64,000 nucleotides of DNA from Apostichopus japonicus (GCF_037975245.1 NC_092567.1:20087376-20151375); one strand, 5' to 3'. Positions 1 through 13,850 are shown, counted from the stretch's first letter. Notes: a model not told the origin generated them from the sequence alone. A program made the numbers and translations.

Positions 1-2204
1 CCATAGTTGATATGCTTGCGTCGTTAGGGTCAATGCAATCACTCACGTAAATGAAACGGTAACTATTTAGCACATATTATCATGGCTAAATACTTCTAAG
101 AGGCGTTAGACCTTCTTTTTATGGGCAATTTGACCATCAAGCCTTTGGAGAAGAAGATTCTGACCATGAAATTCTGAAATTCTGATACGGTAAGCCGCAT
201 ACTGTATGCACACTGTTTGCACACTGTATGTACTATGTATTGTGTATGTAGCGCAATTGGTATATATAGACTTACCGTTACGCGTGGCTACCAATGTATT
301 ACAGAATACATTTGTTTGTTTGGAGGGGGGAAAATCAGTCATATTCCTCACATTCAAGCATCAAATTATATTTTACTTATGAAATAACATGTCTTGAACT
401 CATCAAACTATCAAAAGTCCAGCAGATTTCATCAAAATAATTTCAAATGGGCAAAAAAAGTACATTGTTTGTATCATAACCTCATTTGCATATTTACATA
501 TCTAATTAGCTCAATTATAAAAAAAAAATTATAAAAATTAAAACTTCATTTCAATACCTATCTGTCAATACTTGGGTCCCTATTGACAAAATGAACAGAT
601 TTTAAGTAAATACAATGTGTAAATATTTTCCCCCAGGGGGACAATTATATGATCACACTGGGCACGTAAAGGGTTAATACCAACATCAAGGGACCTGTTT
701 GGAATTCTCTATGCAAATTGGCTACACCAAATAGTTCTTTTAAACTTACCGATGAAAGTAGCCTGCTGGCGATTTGTACAGCCAAATGCTGAAAATGATA
801 TAATCAGGTTAAGGGCGCATTAAAATGTGAGAATGTTCAGATCATAGTGTTTGCATTATACCGACAGATACCTTTGTCACTGTATTAACAGAGGGTCACT
901 AGAAATGCCAAGGTCTTCGGTACACACTACATAACTTCACTCTCCATACATATATCTTCTATTTCTCTGAGTAGGTGTTACTGATACGGGGGAATCATGC
1001 GGACGTATAGATGAATGTTTCATAAAAAATTGTTGAAGTTATGAACCTATGATAATCCCGAAACATATTTTAAGTCTCTGTTTTAACCCCTGTTTCATTA
1101 TCTGACAGAGTGATCACAACCGGCAATAAAGCAAAGAGAATCTAAGTAAATCTATCTCAAATGTGTCATCGCTATTTGTCAGACTGATGTAAGTGGAATT
1201 CCAATGTCGTTTTTTGTTGTTGTGAGGAACTGTTGACATATTTCACTAAATTGTCTCATACAGATTTGATTTTATCACTTTCGGGTAAAACCTCAACATC
1301 TTGCGTTGGAATTAAGGCTATTATTTCCTCTATCGTTTATGCCTGGCTGTTGCCAAAGTCTCTTGCTTTGCAAAATAGCACAGCGCCACAATTTGTAACC
1401 GTTCACTACTGGAAGTCGATTGAGGTACATGTATTTACATTGTTGTCGTTCTAACAGCCAATACTGCCCCCACCCCCCCCCCCCGCGTGGGAATCCTGTC
1501 TGCCGGACAAATCCAACACTAACAGAGAGTGTATACGAGTGCAGTAGAAATCTACACTGACTTGCAATATTGTCTCCATGAAGAACAAAAGTAATATTCT
1601 TACGGAGGAAATTTATCGTTAAAAAATTAAATTCAATTAGGCTATGTTATGTTTTTGTAGTTGTACATGGAAACGTTCTGCGCCGTTTGTCGCATTACAC
1701 ATTGCACAACACTCAATACATACATCACAGTTTCTTCGATAGAAGTCATTCACATATTAACAACAAACAGGCGAGTCCGATACAACTACTGACTCAATCG
1801 GCCCATTTTTACATGGTTGTATAGCTTAAAAATATATAATCTAATACCGTTTACCACAAAGCAATTTTTCTCGCATTCGTTTTGACCAAGTAAGAGCGAT
1901 GTAAGAGTACAACATGACATTTCGTGGGTTTGAGGATATTTTCCATTGACAAACGAATCATATTTTTTTAAACCCTCAGTCCGACAAGTAAACTTAAGGA
2001 ATGTTGTTGTATTTAGAGTTTCTGGATATAGATAACTGTTTAAATTTATTGAAACTTGATGCCCAAAGTAATACAATCGCTATAATTTGCAGGAGACAGC
2101 CGATTACCATAGAAATCACATACCGAACCACGGCCACGGGATAGTATAAAATAGCAAATGCGACGTTTCCATAGTGATGCTGTTACTATTGTTCTCAGTT
2201 AAAT
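1..2204. other. Intergenic, no gene recognised
   Basis: AT-rich sequence with frequent stops in all frames. The longest open frames are under 100 codons, have no recognisable motif and show no splice-site support. A poly-C run lies at about 1471-1484. I see no RNA gene or complete transposon here. Confidence 0.6.
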
Positions 2205-2420
2205 TTGCAGTGGTGTTGTTATTGTTGTTCTTGTTATGTTGTAATGTCGTTGCTGATGATGATGGTGTTGCTGCTGTCGTTGTTATCGTATGTTTATATT
2301 GTTGTTGTTGATAGTATTGTTCTTAATTTGCTTGGGTTGATGGTGATGATGATGTTACTGTTTTTGTTGACGTCGTTAACGTTGTTACCATTGCTGTTGG
2401 GCAATTCCGTAAAGTCTGAC
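2205..2420. repeat. GTT/GAT-rich low-complexity tract
   Basis: Degenerate trinucleotide-like sequence dominated by GTT, GTTGTT and GATGAT. It stays open in one frame and would encode a Leu/Val/Met-rich peptide, which is a product of composition rather than evidence of a gene. Similar but shorter tracts occur at 4336-4395 and 6540-6590. Confidence 0.6.
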
Positions 2421-2579
2421 GTACATTTCGGACAGTTTGTTGATCCATATCTCAATGGCTATATATAGGAGATTAATTTTTATTTGGGTTTTGTGTAACA
2501 TCTGCCTTGTACTATTCTTGTATGGAGTTTCATTCCTTGTCCATCCAAATAAACTACAAAAATACTCAAAAAACCTCCC

Positions 2580-2837
2580 TGTGACGGACGTACCCAGAGA
2601 TAGTGACTTTTTCAGATCGTATTTTTCTTTTGAAAATTTCTGTGAATTGGAATGTGATACAATTCAAATCTACTATACATGTTATAAAGAAGATTCTTAA
2701 ATACCCATATCAGTAACAAGCAGTTGAAACCTTTATCTTCTATGCAATATTTTCAAAAATTCCCTTGTGACGGACGTACAATTTTTTGTGACGGACGTAC
2801 ATTTGTGAAATTATATAGTAACTGTACGTCCGTCACA
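2580..2837. repeat. Recurrent 14-mer TGTGACGGACGTAC with one inverted copy
   Basis: The 14-mer occurs three times directly (2580-2593, 2766-2779, 2787-2800) and once inverted (2824-2837). The last two copies can form a hairpin with 14-bp arms and a 23-nt loop. The motif contains ACGT and a CRE-like core (TGACG). It could be a remnant of an element's terminal repeat or a cluster of binding sites; the sequence alone does not decide. Confidence 0.6.
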
Positions 2838-4719
2838 AACAAAAGCACTACTTGATATGCCTAAAAGTTCAATTTGTGACAGGGCTTCACCCAGGGTTTC
2901 TATTGCTGACAGCTGTACACATTAATGCAGCATTTAACTGTGCCTAATGGAACAACTTAGGTAAAAGTAATAGTGAAACGAAGGTATATATACCCTCTCG
3001 CAAAATTCCATTCCATTGGAAATATATATTTCACTTTAAGTTGTATGCAAAACATCACATGAAATAATAAGCTCAATTAAAATTGTGTGTGCATCATTTC
3101 AATCAATACAGATGTTAGACCCCTATAAGGTGTTGAAGTTCTCTAGTGGGTCAGAAGCATGGGTCTTTATTAACATTAGGATGGCATGAACACCAAAACC
3201 ATTTTTCTTTCACTTTTCTTCACACGTGACCTTGTTATTTTACCTGACAATTTTTGTTATTAAAATATATGTATTGCAAGCTTCTGTATGCATGATATAA
3301 CAGCACTTTTCAGCAAACAAGAATTTCAGAACTTCAGATGTGTGATACAGTGTGTTGCATTACTTCAGGAGCTCTTAGGCTGTGTTCACATTGGATTCCG
3401 TTTTTGGTCCTGTGTTGACAATTTAACCACATATATGTTATACCAAATCTCTTATAGTGTTCACACTTGAAGTCCTGCTCCAGCTCTGATTGCCCACTCT
3501 GGATCAATGGACAGGAAGTTAGAATATTTGTAGGGTTACTCGCATAAAAGTGCGAATGCACATAAAGTGTATTGTAAATTTTCTAATACAGATGAGTGTC
3601 ACTAACTTCTTCATGCATGGATATTCAAGATTTGATGTGAAAGTGGAGAAAGAATGCAGTGTTGACCATGGTGTACATACTATGGAGTGCGAAAAGTTAT
3701 TTAGAGGAGACTGCAATAACTGGCAATAGTTCTTATCTAATGTTAAGATACAGAGATACAGAGGCACACCCTTGGTTAGTACAGCAACTATGTATTAAAG
3801 TAATATACACAAACACTCTGAAGTTAAGGATGAACTTTCTGGTACCTCTGTCTACCAACACATAAGCTATGAGCACATGTGGTTTCAAAATAAACTTTTC
3901 TCCCACATAATTATCAAGAAACCAACACAGAAGGTAACAAACCTGAAGCAAATGTAGAACAAATTACATAACAACAATAACATGCATACTACAGCAGTAA
4001 CAAAATACTAACAATTGCAATAACAGTTCTCGATGACTCTTTGACAATCTTCCATCCAAAACTGATTTATTACTTTGCTCAAAACTGGTTGAACACGGTG
4101 TAATAAATATGTTGAAATATCAAAAGGAAACCTTATGGACAGAAGGAAGAATAAATGGCAGAATTACAAAGAAACAATGTTGTACACAAACAAAGAATTT
4201 GTCGCTAATAGTTCCATATATGTTCATGGTTAATTTGACTAATAGTGCATGAAACAGGCATGGTGTTATGGAGTTCTTTTGCCTTGATCTCGGGGCAACC
4301 TTGGTCCCCGAGTGTTCACACTCTGGGACTGATAACGTTGTTGCCATTGCTGTTGTTGATGCTGTGTTTGCTGTTGTTGTTGTTGTTGATGTTGATGAGG
4401 GACGTGCACGGAGTCAGGAAGAGGACAAGATGGGTAAGACAGTCGATTAGAATCGGTTACAGCAATAAGGGCAACACCAGAGATTAGAGTTACTGTCGAT
4501 TTATTAACCAAGGAAAGACAGCCTCTGAAACATGTGAAATAAAATATAAACGAGAACAGGATTAGAAACATGTACAACAATGTATTATGATATTATTAGT
4601 GTTTGTAATAAAGATCTGAGCACAGATACATGGTTATGTCACACAGTCAGAAGAATTGGTCACGAAAATAACTTTAGTTATTTGTTCATGCACTCCAAAA
4701 CACGGGAGTAAAATAAAGG
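2838..4719. other. Intergenic, no gene recognised
   Basis: No supported gene. A GTT/CAG-type tract at 4336-4395 gives a spurious poly-Gln frame on the minus strand. The remainder is AT-rich single-copy-looking sequence. Confidence 0.55.
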
Positions 4720-4727
4720 GAATAACA

Positions 4728-5991
4728 CATGGGCGGCGATCATGGGGGGGACGGGGGGGGGGGGGGGACATGTCCCCCCCAATATTTTAGGTGGGGGGAT
4801 ATAGTATCTAATATCCCCCCCAATATTTGGTGGCATAAATTTTTTAAGCATATGATTTGTATGTTTCTATGATATCGCTAGTAATTTCAAAATAGAAAAT
4901 GCTTAGATGCAACTTACAAGGCCTGGGAAGTGCCATTTCCAGCGATCTGGGAGGCATTTTCGGCCAAAATTTTCTTTTGCGCCTCGCGCCAACTTATGGT
5001 GGCGCTACGCTTAGAAAGTCTGTGTACAAGCTTTGCCCCTCCCTTGGCAAATTCCTTGCAAGGCCCCTATCTAAAGGTGTCACAATTTGTTACTATATAT
5101 GACCGAAAGTACCGTAGTTTTTACTTTTTTTCTCGAAATGAATAGCTAGACGGTACGCATCCGTAATGAAATTTGGTTTGCATCTTGTGTATGAGTGTAA
5201 GTACGTACAATCATATATATGATCCACATCGATATGGGTGCACTGGGTTTCCATTTGGCCTGTTTCCTACAATATTTCTAAAACCGCAGGTGCGTAGCCA
5301 AGGGAGGGGGAGGGTGAAGGGTGGAGACCGCCCTCCCCCTCGAGCATATTTTTTTGGGTATTTTCTATGATATCGAAGTTTCAAAGTAGCCGTTATAAGA
5401 GGTTTGAATATTTGTACACCAATAATTTAACTGTGTCTGAATTTTCAAAAATTCCTTGACCAACATTTTTCATCATACTTCCCTCTACTCGTGCAATTTT
5501 GACCTGTCTGTTAGGGGGTGAGGGGGGGGGGGTTCTATATTGGTTGTCCATAGATGAAATTTTGTGCAACATTATGGGTATGTTTTGAAGTGAATTTATT
5601 ATTCAAATTCTGAACAAATAATGGGCTTAAAACCTTGAAAAGTGGGGCTGACGGGTATTGTGGGGCGTTACGTAGAATTACCTACAAAAGCAATGATCCA
5701 CAGGAGATGCAATGAGGTTGAACATGATGTGTAACTGGTGACAATCTTGAAAAAAGGTTATGAATGAAAAAAAAAATTGGGGGGAAAAACTTGGTTCTCA
5801 GGCAAAAGTGTTCATCTGGTTGGTCATTTTCAAGCCCGAGAAGTGCAATTTCCGGTGATCTGGGGGGCTATCAAAACCAGAAATTTTCTTGTACGCTGCG
5901 CGCCAACCAATGGTGGCGCTCCGCTTTGATAGTAATTCGCCAGCATCCAAGCAAATGTCCCCCCCAATATTTGAACAGATCGCCGCCCCTG
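4728..5991. mobile_element. hAT-like non-autonomous DNA transposon, 1264 bp, exact 8-bp TSDs
   Basis: The ends are inverted and near-identical: CATGGGCGGCGATC at the left, and the complement of CAGGGGCGGCGATC at the right. The element is flanked by the direct repeat gaataaca at 4720-4727 and 5992-5999. The 8-bp duplication and CA(T/G)GGGCGG ends fit the hAT superfamily. There is no transposase. Two modules recur inside it: one (about 4905-5080) is shared with 15590-15776, and another (about 5390-5936) is shared with 16590-17148. Both modules carry the phrase GGTGGCGCT. A poly-G run lies just inside the left end, and a second terminus-like motif (GGTGCGTAGCCAAGG) at about 5289 hints at a composite origin. 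Confidence 0.82.
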
Positions 5992-5999
5992 GAATAACA

Positions 6000-7422
6000 G
6001 GTCGTGTTTTGGAACTGCCATTTAATTCTAACTATATATCATTTTCTTGTTATAACTCATACGAAATCATCGTTTATACTCACCAATCATAATCTTCTAT
6101 ATACTACTCGTTATCACTCGAAACGTAATAGTTTAATTCTGTTCAGGTTTATCAACTCCTCAGCATGTCTGTTCGGACAACCACGTTAACACGTGTTGGC
6201 TAGGATGCACCGCTCTAGCGTGCCTTCCATTCGGCTCAATGATACGATTCACATCACTATGTGAAACTGACGAAAACCTAATTATGTAACATGTATAGGC
6301 CTATATACCTATCATAGACTTCGCATTAACCACGACAAGAGAAAATTGAGTTTCAGTAAATATTTCGACTACCGTCACTACAGTACATTAACTGCGGTGC
6401 AATACTAACGGACACGGTCTAGAGGGTGTCCAGCAATTGGTCAATAGTGATAGGCCCTATCCCTGAGCATGGCAAGAGCACTGGTCATCATAAAGAAGTA
6501 TATACCAACGCTGCATATTCAAGAGTTCACCTCACTACAATGATGATGATGTTGTTGTCGTTCATGATGATGTTGTTCTTGCTGTTTTAGTTCCTTATTC
6601 GTAAAAGTCCGCCGACGGTATAATTTCCTTTCTAATTTAAATTTGCATGGATATATATGATAGTTACATTACGGAAAAACAGAGATTCCCTAAAGCTCAT
6701 GGTTTTATGTTCTAACATTGCTGTTCCCTGCATGAATCCAGCTAATAAAAAATAAGAAGAATATGAGTTTACAGAACAGGGCGTTGAAATGTTTTCTTTT
6801 CCAAGCCACACACCGTGGTCGTATACACGTCACCGCATCGTTTAGCAAACAGTCGCATACCATCCATTTTATGAAAACTTGACAGATAAATTGTTTTAAC
6901 TATACTTCTTATCTTTTCGCAAGCGTACCAATTTGAAAGGTATACAGTTGTCCAGATACAAAACGAAGATGAAAAAGATAACAAGTCTTAAAGGCCTACC
7001 TATACACACATTCACACAGTTTATTGAAATGCCAATACTTACATGATTATTACACAAAATAAGATTCGTTTATATAGATATAAAGATATCGAAATAATTA
7101 TTGTAGACTAAAATTACGCTAAAAGTCGAAATGTCCAAAAAAAAAATGCTTTATGACATCGATATCGTTATAATTTGTCTCTTATCCAGCCACCGTTAAG
7201 TCCAAAACATGTTTCTGAAGCTATAAGGAAGATAATTCTGCAAGTTACTGGCCGTATAAAGAAAAGTAGACTGCCAATAACTTCATCTATAAATATGAGA
7301 TGTAATAGAGAGTTCACTTCCTCTATAACTATGTAACGACCTAAACATTGTCAAGTATAGATAGGTGTAACAGAGTTGTTAATTATCTTAATCGTATTGG
7401 TCAACTCAAAAAAAAAAACAAT
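6000..7422. other. Intergenic, no gene recognised
   Basis: No supported gene. It includes an ATG/TTG low-complexity stretch at 6540-6590 and otherwise AT-rich sequence. Confidence 0.55.
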
Positions 7423-7662
7423 TAACGTTGCCTTTCAATCATAAGGTCCCGAGTTCGAGTCACTCCAAGATTAATGTATGTCGTCCAATTACAGAGTTGT
7501 TGACAATTGACAATTCATAATCATGGACGTTAAATATGAATCTAAGAGACTGACTTCGGTCAGCTTGCGGCATTGATAAGCCAATGAACATGGCTTCTTC
7601 GCGAGTTCCTGCTTGCAGGAGTATCTAAAATACATAAATACATACATACATACAAATAGCTC
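7423..7662 (+). mobile_element. tRNA-derived SINE, 5'-truncated or decayed
   Basis: A box-B-like sequence, GAGTTCGAGTC, sits at about 7451-7461, downstream of a tRNA-like anticodon region. The box A end is unrecognisable and replaced by an A-rich stretch. A body of about 170 bp follows and ends in a (CATA)n tail at 7640-7656. A box B plus unrelated body plus short tandem-repeat tail is the usual SINE layout. It cannot fold as a functional tRNA gene. Confidence 0.6.
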
Positions 7663-10129
7663 TATACGTAACAGGAAGCCAATTTAAACTTGTCAAGTAC
7701 TGAGGGAGTATAGTATCACGCACCTTTCAGACCTAAAGTAAACCTGATCAATTTAATTTGAAAAGTTTGAAGTCAATGTTTACATTTTTTAGTGAGACCA
7801 TGGTGCCAAAAACAGCACACATAACCAATATGACACTGGTTACCGCATATTACAGCAAAGGGAAAGTATTGGACTTCATGGTGAAGCTTGACCAGTCAAG
7901 ATAATGGCGGTCGTTGTTAGGGTACTTTAGGTTCGAACAAGCCTCGAAGAATTTATCAAAAAAAAAAAGCTTACATCTCCTGATAATAACGCTTGAATAT
8001 ATTTCCAAAACGATTGTCGCGAAACATTCTTTAGATTAATTTCTCATATTTTCATGAAAGGCTTAATTTTTATATAGGCCTACAATACAAGAACAATAGT
8101 CATGTATAATAGATGGTCGATCGCATCACCATTCTTTCAAAACATGTTTGGATGTTGATGTCAATTTTCTCAACCTACACCCAGGGTTGCTTCTCAAACG
8201 GAAAAGCAAATATATGTTGACTTTTCTTCCTTCTTTTCTTCATTTTTCCACCATGTTTCCCCTCATGAGCCGTTCTATTATTTTGGTCACGGATTGGATC
8301 AAATTGCACTATATAGTAAATGATCACATTTGCATAGAGGAAGACAACAAATCAAATAAAAAAAATTGGAACGTTTAAGAAAAAAAAAGTTAAATTTACT
8401 CGAACATTTTATGTACCTAAGTGTTTCTCGTTAAAGAAAATATGGGCCTAAGGAGAATATGAAGTCTTGTTATCATAAGAAGAATAAGGGGGGGGGGAGA
8501 AGAAGTTTGATAAAGTGAATCATTTTTAAAATCTTTCATACCAACCGTGGTAGGCTGACATATATATATAGCACACTCTTTAAAGTAAATGCATATGGGT
8601 TGGCCTTTGGACTCCACCATGTGCTACCATGGATCTAACACGCCGGATTAACCCGTTAGTGTACTAGTATACATGCTACAGTGTATCGTTCAGTTCAATA
8701 ACAATTCTGGTTATTAAAAATTCGCTTTTTAACGTTTGATCAGTTTTTGACAACATTACTAGTTGGATTTTTTAATTTCTGACTACATTTTGGAGTAAGG
8801 GGATGATGTGATCCCAGTCGGACAATTACTCATTACGTAATATGTCGTTTTGATTTGCATAATTAACAATATTGATCGGACTATTGCCATATATAATTGT
8901 TACATTATCTTATATAGGCTATATACTGTTGTTACGAAGGCGATGGCATGCTGAACTGTGCATAACATTGACAAGTGGTCGAGAAAATTTGAGGTAGGAA
9001 ATCTGCCTGAAATATTTAGTGTTAATGAAATATTTTAAGTGGCGAACTATTCATACATGACGTCGCCGAACTTTAATTATTCATAACGTAGCGACTTTCT
9101 TTTTTGGCATCAGACGTTCTCATAGTTTTTTTTCCGCTGGTAGCTAGCCGTAACATCACAGGTAAGATTAAAACTTCCTATTTTTGATTTGTGTCGGTAA
9201 TAATGGCTCATCTGAAAAACAAAGTTTGAATTTTTATTTTATTGAGCTAAGCCTACTCATTGCTCATGAATATGCATACGAAGGCAAATGACATGTAGCC
9301 TATAGTAATTATTCATTTATGTGACAAACACTTAAGTTTTAATGGCAACTCTGTCTTGATATATATGATAAAGTATAAAAGTGAACCTGCTTACAATTTA
9401 AAACAAGAAACAGAAACTTCTTGTTGAATTTTCCACATAGACCGTACAAACTTAATGTAGGATATTTTGAATGTCAAAAGTTTGGTCAATTTCGGAATTC
9501 CGGAGATTATCATTTAGATTCCTGGCACTGTTTTTGCTAATATACAAAGTATCCAGCTCAATGGTGTATCACGCCATGGAGTGTGTATCCCTTTTTCAAA
9601 ACAAGGTTGTGCAAAATGGGGGTAGCTACCCATCTCACACCCCCCCCCCCCTGCAATGGAGTAAACAAATTTGACATCCCCTGGATGTTCCCATGTCAAG
9701 GCATTTCGTATATTATTATCACGTGGGTAATGGTCCGATTTTCTAAGTTGCGCCTCCACTTCGCGAATTCTTAACACGGGACCTATATAGTACTTGTAGT
9801 AACACAGTCATGATAAGATAGTCACAGTTTCAATATAACGGGACAGCATGGGGTTTGGGAATGGATCACAGTTTTCTTGGTTTTACATACCCTGGTTTTT
9901 CGCGCCCAGATATTTCGTGCCAACGGTAATATAATGCTTTATCTTATATGTTTTCAGAAGAACAGGTAATTCAGTAAACTAATCTGTAAAATCTATTCCT
10001 AGATTCGTCAGTATAGTTCTAATCGATTGAATTTTTAATAAATAAGACTAAATATTAAAATCGATCAAATTGAGAGAGAATGAGTTTGTTGGCATCAGTT
10101 TCTATTCAAGTCAGCTGTCAAAACGTATC
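7663..10129. other. Intergenic, no gene recognised
   Basis: No supported gene. Contains poly-G at about 8489-8497, poly-C at about 9640-9651 and AT-rich sequence. Open frames near 9500-9780 are short and cross the poly-C run. Confidence 0.55.
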
Positions 10130-10243
10130 TTTTCACCAAAGCATATATGTTATAGTTGTTATTATTATGTTAAGCGCTACGAGAATTATTTCATAGTTTG
10201 TTTGGCGCTATATAAAAATTATGTATTATTATTATTATTATTC
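10130..10243 (+). mobile_element. Probable non-LTR retrotransposon 3' tail
   Basis: A short segment with TAAGCGCTACGAG and GGCGCTATATAAA, followed by a (TTA)n tail at about 10224-10241. A 'GCGCTATATAAA plus TTA repeats' ending is common for LINE/SINE 3' ends in animals; this is recalled knowledge, not a search result. No coding sequence remains upstream. Confidence 0.35.
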
Positions 10244-10825
10244 TATATGCTCTGTCTCAGATGGCCCAGTAAACGATCATTCTTCATAAAAGCCAGACAT
10301 GCACACACTTATACACACACACATAAAGGGTTACAAAATATTGTCATACTTTAACTCATCTCGAAGGAATCGCATTCTAGATTTATTTATAAACAGTAAT
10401 TCCCTGAAGGGAAAAAAAATTCAATCAATTGACGAAGATAGGCAGCCGTTTAAGTTAAACCAACCGGATCATAACATCGATAATAGGCCGACATGCACCG
10501 TCCACGTAATAAGGCGAAATTGCGCGGAAGCCTCTCGCACCTTACGGCTGTCTAATCATATCAATATACGCACCGGTTTTCTTTGACTCAAAGGAATTTA
10601 AATATTAACTTGGACACAAATATGATATCTCTGCATCTCATTTTAGTGAGTATTCTTCTTTCTTGTCCTTTAATTATTCATTGTTTCAGTTTGAAAAAGA
10701 CCTTTATTAATTAACTGCTATATATATATGCATTCATCTCTGATTAAAATATTAAGATCGTTATCACATCATCTTGTCATCTTCAATGAGCTATTAATAA
10801 ATTAAAAACTTAGCTTCATTTTCCC

Positions 10826-10866
10826 TAGTCCATTTTAGTCCATTTTAATCCATTTAGTCCATTTTC
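10826..10866. repeat. Short minisatellite, ~10-11-bp unit, about four copies
   Basis: Tandem copies of a TAGTCCATTTT-like unit, with small length differences between copies. Confidence 0.7.
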
Positions 10867-12683
10867 CTTGATTAAATGGCAAAAATAATACCAAGGTTTT
10901 CTCACTTGGCATTAAAAAATATAATAACAGCAAACAATCAACAAAGATATAAATAATTCGACATTTGCAAAGTAACATTTTCAAACTTTATAGTCGAGCT
11001 CAATTTTATCACGTTTGCTCGCGACATCAAACAAGTTTTGGTTAATTTTAAAATGAAATTATGACTTTAATGTTATCAGAAACAATATCGTATCATAACC
11101 ATACTTACGGTACAACATCAGTATAACAGCTGCACTCATTCTACGTTATACATGAATGGGAGAAAAGTTATCGGAAATTCTTGGAAATCTAGAAATGCTC
11201 ATTTTTTTTTTTTTTTTAGATATATAAAAATGTCGAAATAATTGTAGATTAAAATGAGACTAAATGTAGTTTCTAGCCCATATATCGTATAGACAGGATG
11301 GTTTCCATTTTCAAGAAACATTTGATCTTTCTTTTACCGGTTCGATATCGTTATTTTGCCTCTTATCCAATCAGAGAATGGCGTCATACATCACACGGCG
11401 GACGGCATAACGGTTTTGCATAATGATATTTAAGAGGCCCAGCATTTCAACGTCATTTATACCACCAAGTCACTTTTTTTTCTACCACATTAAAACGTTT
11501 ACACATAGCTTATAACACGTTTAACTTGCGGTCAACGTCATTTGGGGAATTCTTGTTTAACAGTTACATCTAAGTGATTGTAAAATTGGTGGGCAATAGA
11601 CCCCCAATCAGGGAAACCCAGTTAAAAGGTACTCAGCATTTATTAGTTTGGAAAGGAGGTATAATCGAATTGACCCTGTTGTATCAAATTTTATTTGAAG
11701 GCATCTTCAACGGTATATATTCGATCGGGCAATACGAAACTCGTCGGTTATGTTGAACGAGGTTACAATGACCACTCGAGAGTCCGATAAGAAGCAGAAA
11801 ACGGGTACAAGGTTATACTGAAATAGAGATGGTACCGCCAGAAAGTATTTTATTTGAGGAAACATTTCGTAAACTTTCTATTACCTGTCAACCCGTTTCA
11901 GAACACGAGGGCGCGTGACAGACCTGTTTAGTAAACGTTTCTACTCGTATATACTTGTTAGAACCTATAGCATACATCTATACTTCAGTATAATCGTACT
12001 CGTTCTTGTGGTGTTTTACTGGACTCGGAACATTTACAATATAGTTGTACAGGAACTAATGCAAAATTACATACTCCTACTCCTGCTAACAGCCTTGTAC
12101 TCGTGTACTAGTACTCACACCAAGGGGATTGCTACTTGTTTTCGTACTTTTTTATTTTATTTAATAATAATGAAACACAGGGCCCCTGGCCGGGGTGGGG
12201 CAAGGAGGGGGTTAGGTTCAGCTATTTTACATTGGTCCATAAGAGGGAATATACCACTACAATGTGTCATAAGTTTCTTTTCGCTCAATTATAGCTACAC
12301 TTAGACAGAAGTTATATGCCATACAAACTTGCATGCTCTATCTGTGCCACGGGGTCTAACGGCAGCCTGCTTCAAGTCTAGAACATATCTGTAGCAGAGA
12401 TAACAATAGCCTTATAGACTGCTCGAAATATAAAATCATCGTAAGCTGACGCCCTTTTGCAACATTAAACATTTAGGCTATAACTAACTAATCGTTACAA
12501 TGATTCTATATATTACTGTTAGAACGCAGACCGCTCAGAGAACACATTGCTCCAGTTTCAGCAGGAAATCTCCGTTTTCAAACTTCTTTCTCTGAGATGC
12601 AGTATGCCCTGACATGGTTAGGGGAGCCCCACGGGTTGAGATGTCTGTAACCTACAGCGACGTCTAGTCTTCCTGGCTTTAAC

Positions 12684-12714
12684 CAGGGAGTTGTTATTCC
12701 ATAACAACTCCCTG
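12684..12714. repeat. Perfect 14-bp-arm palindrome with 3-nt loop
   Basis: CAGGGAGTTGTTAT, a TCC loop, then the exact reverse complement. It would form a very stable small hairpin in DNA or RNA. It is too short for a pre-miRNA. It resembles the tip of a fold-back element. Confidence 0.75.
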
Positions 12715-13374
12715 CTTTAACGGGCGTCTTTGATTCTATATAATAGAGGTTGGCACTAGAGAGTGTGTCGTAGATTCCTAACCATTGGTAACGTCAGAGG
12801 ACCATGATTAATAATGAAAGTTGATCACGGTGTCCTATGGGAGGTTTTACTTAAATGCCCCACATACTTTTCCCGCCATAAACTGATGCGGTTGAGAACA
12901 CATGCCCGATTCGTCAGGACCACAATCACATTAAAATATATTTATTTGTTTCGCCTTCAAGTAAATCAATTATACTCACTCTGTTTATTCAAATTCGTTA
13001 TTCATCATGTTTGCGTCTATTGTGTTATTTTTTGTGTATGGAAACTTCAGCCACATTTAAATACGATTTCAGAAGATAATTTCGTAACGTTTGATACTGT
13101 CATACATGAGAAGCATTTCTACTACGCTTGACGCGTTTTACAACATAATATGGAAATTGATATCTATATATAGTACGCTGTGACGAACAAACGTTACGAC
13201 GTAGTTATACTACGTAAGACAACAACGTCGCCTTGACGTGTATGCTTTCATTGTCTTTGTCAGAACCATGCTTGGAGTTACAATGACGAAAAACTGTTAA
13301 TACTCAATTGGCAGGAGCAAGGACTACGCAGAAATGATTTCTTATTTTTTACATAAAAAATAAAAAACTACAAA

Positions 13375-13850
13375 CCATACGTATTTTACATATACATACG
13401 TATTTCTAACATGATCGTGTATGGACTGTATAAGACACCGTACGAAAACTACAGAAAGTGACGGTAATTTTACAGCAGTTGCGGGACCAAAATTCCAACG
13501 TTAAGGACCTAATGTTATGTGTTACTGTGTGAGTAGAAAATTGACCTAACACCTTATATATATACAAATTAAAGCATTAAATTTCTCTTCACATAATGGT
13601 CAACGAAACGTGTTGTTGACAATATATCATGTTGAAATATCTCTCTTGAGATGTCAATCAATATATTCATCATAAATTTTTATTAAAATAGTACAATCAT
13701 GTTAATTAAAATAGAATAGATACGGATGCTCATTAGCTCCATGTTACACAGATTCTGTTGTAATTTGTATAAAATGCAGGATTTTCAGAAGACAAATTAA
13801 TTACCATTGGCATGGATTTGGCTTAGGTACGTTTAAGTGCGTGGGTACGA
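13375..13850 (-). repeat. Unnamed ~450-bp interspersed repeat, copy A (inverted)
   Basis: Read on the minus strand it matches three plus-strand copies inside NT5E. It starts with CCACGCACT and CCATGCCAATGGTAATTAA, passes ACCTAATGTTATG-type sequence, and ends near the reverse complement of CGTACGGTGTC. It has no coding capacity and I see no clear terminal repeats. It may be a non-autonomous mobile element whose copies often abut (TA)n. Confidence 0.65.

Larger units (their letters stand above)
10244..13374. other. Intergenic, small repeats only
   Basis: No supported gene. A 105-codon open frame starting near 12814 has no recognisable motif, no introns and AT-rich codons. The block holds a short AGTCCATTTT tandem and one tight palindrome, listed separately. 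Confidence 0.5.

Noticed and set aside
4266..4580. Minus-strand 104-codon frame with a poly-Gln stretch
   Set aside because: The Gln run comes from a GTT/CTG-type simple repeat; the flanking residues resemble no protein and no splice sites support it.
12684..12714. miRNA precursor
   Set aside because: The stem is only 14 bp; too short for processing.
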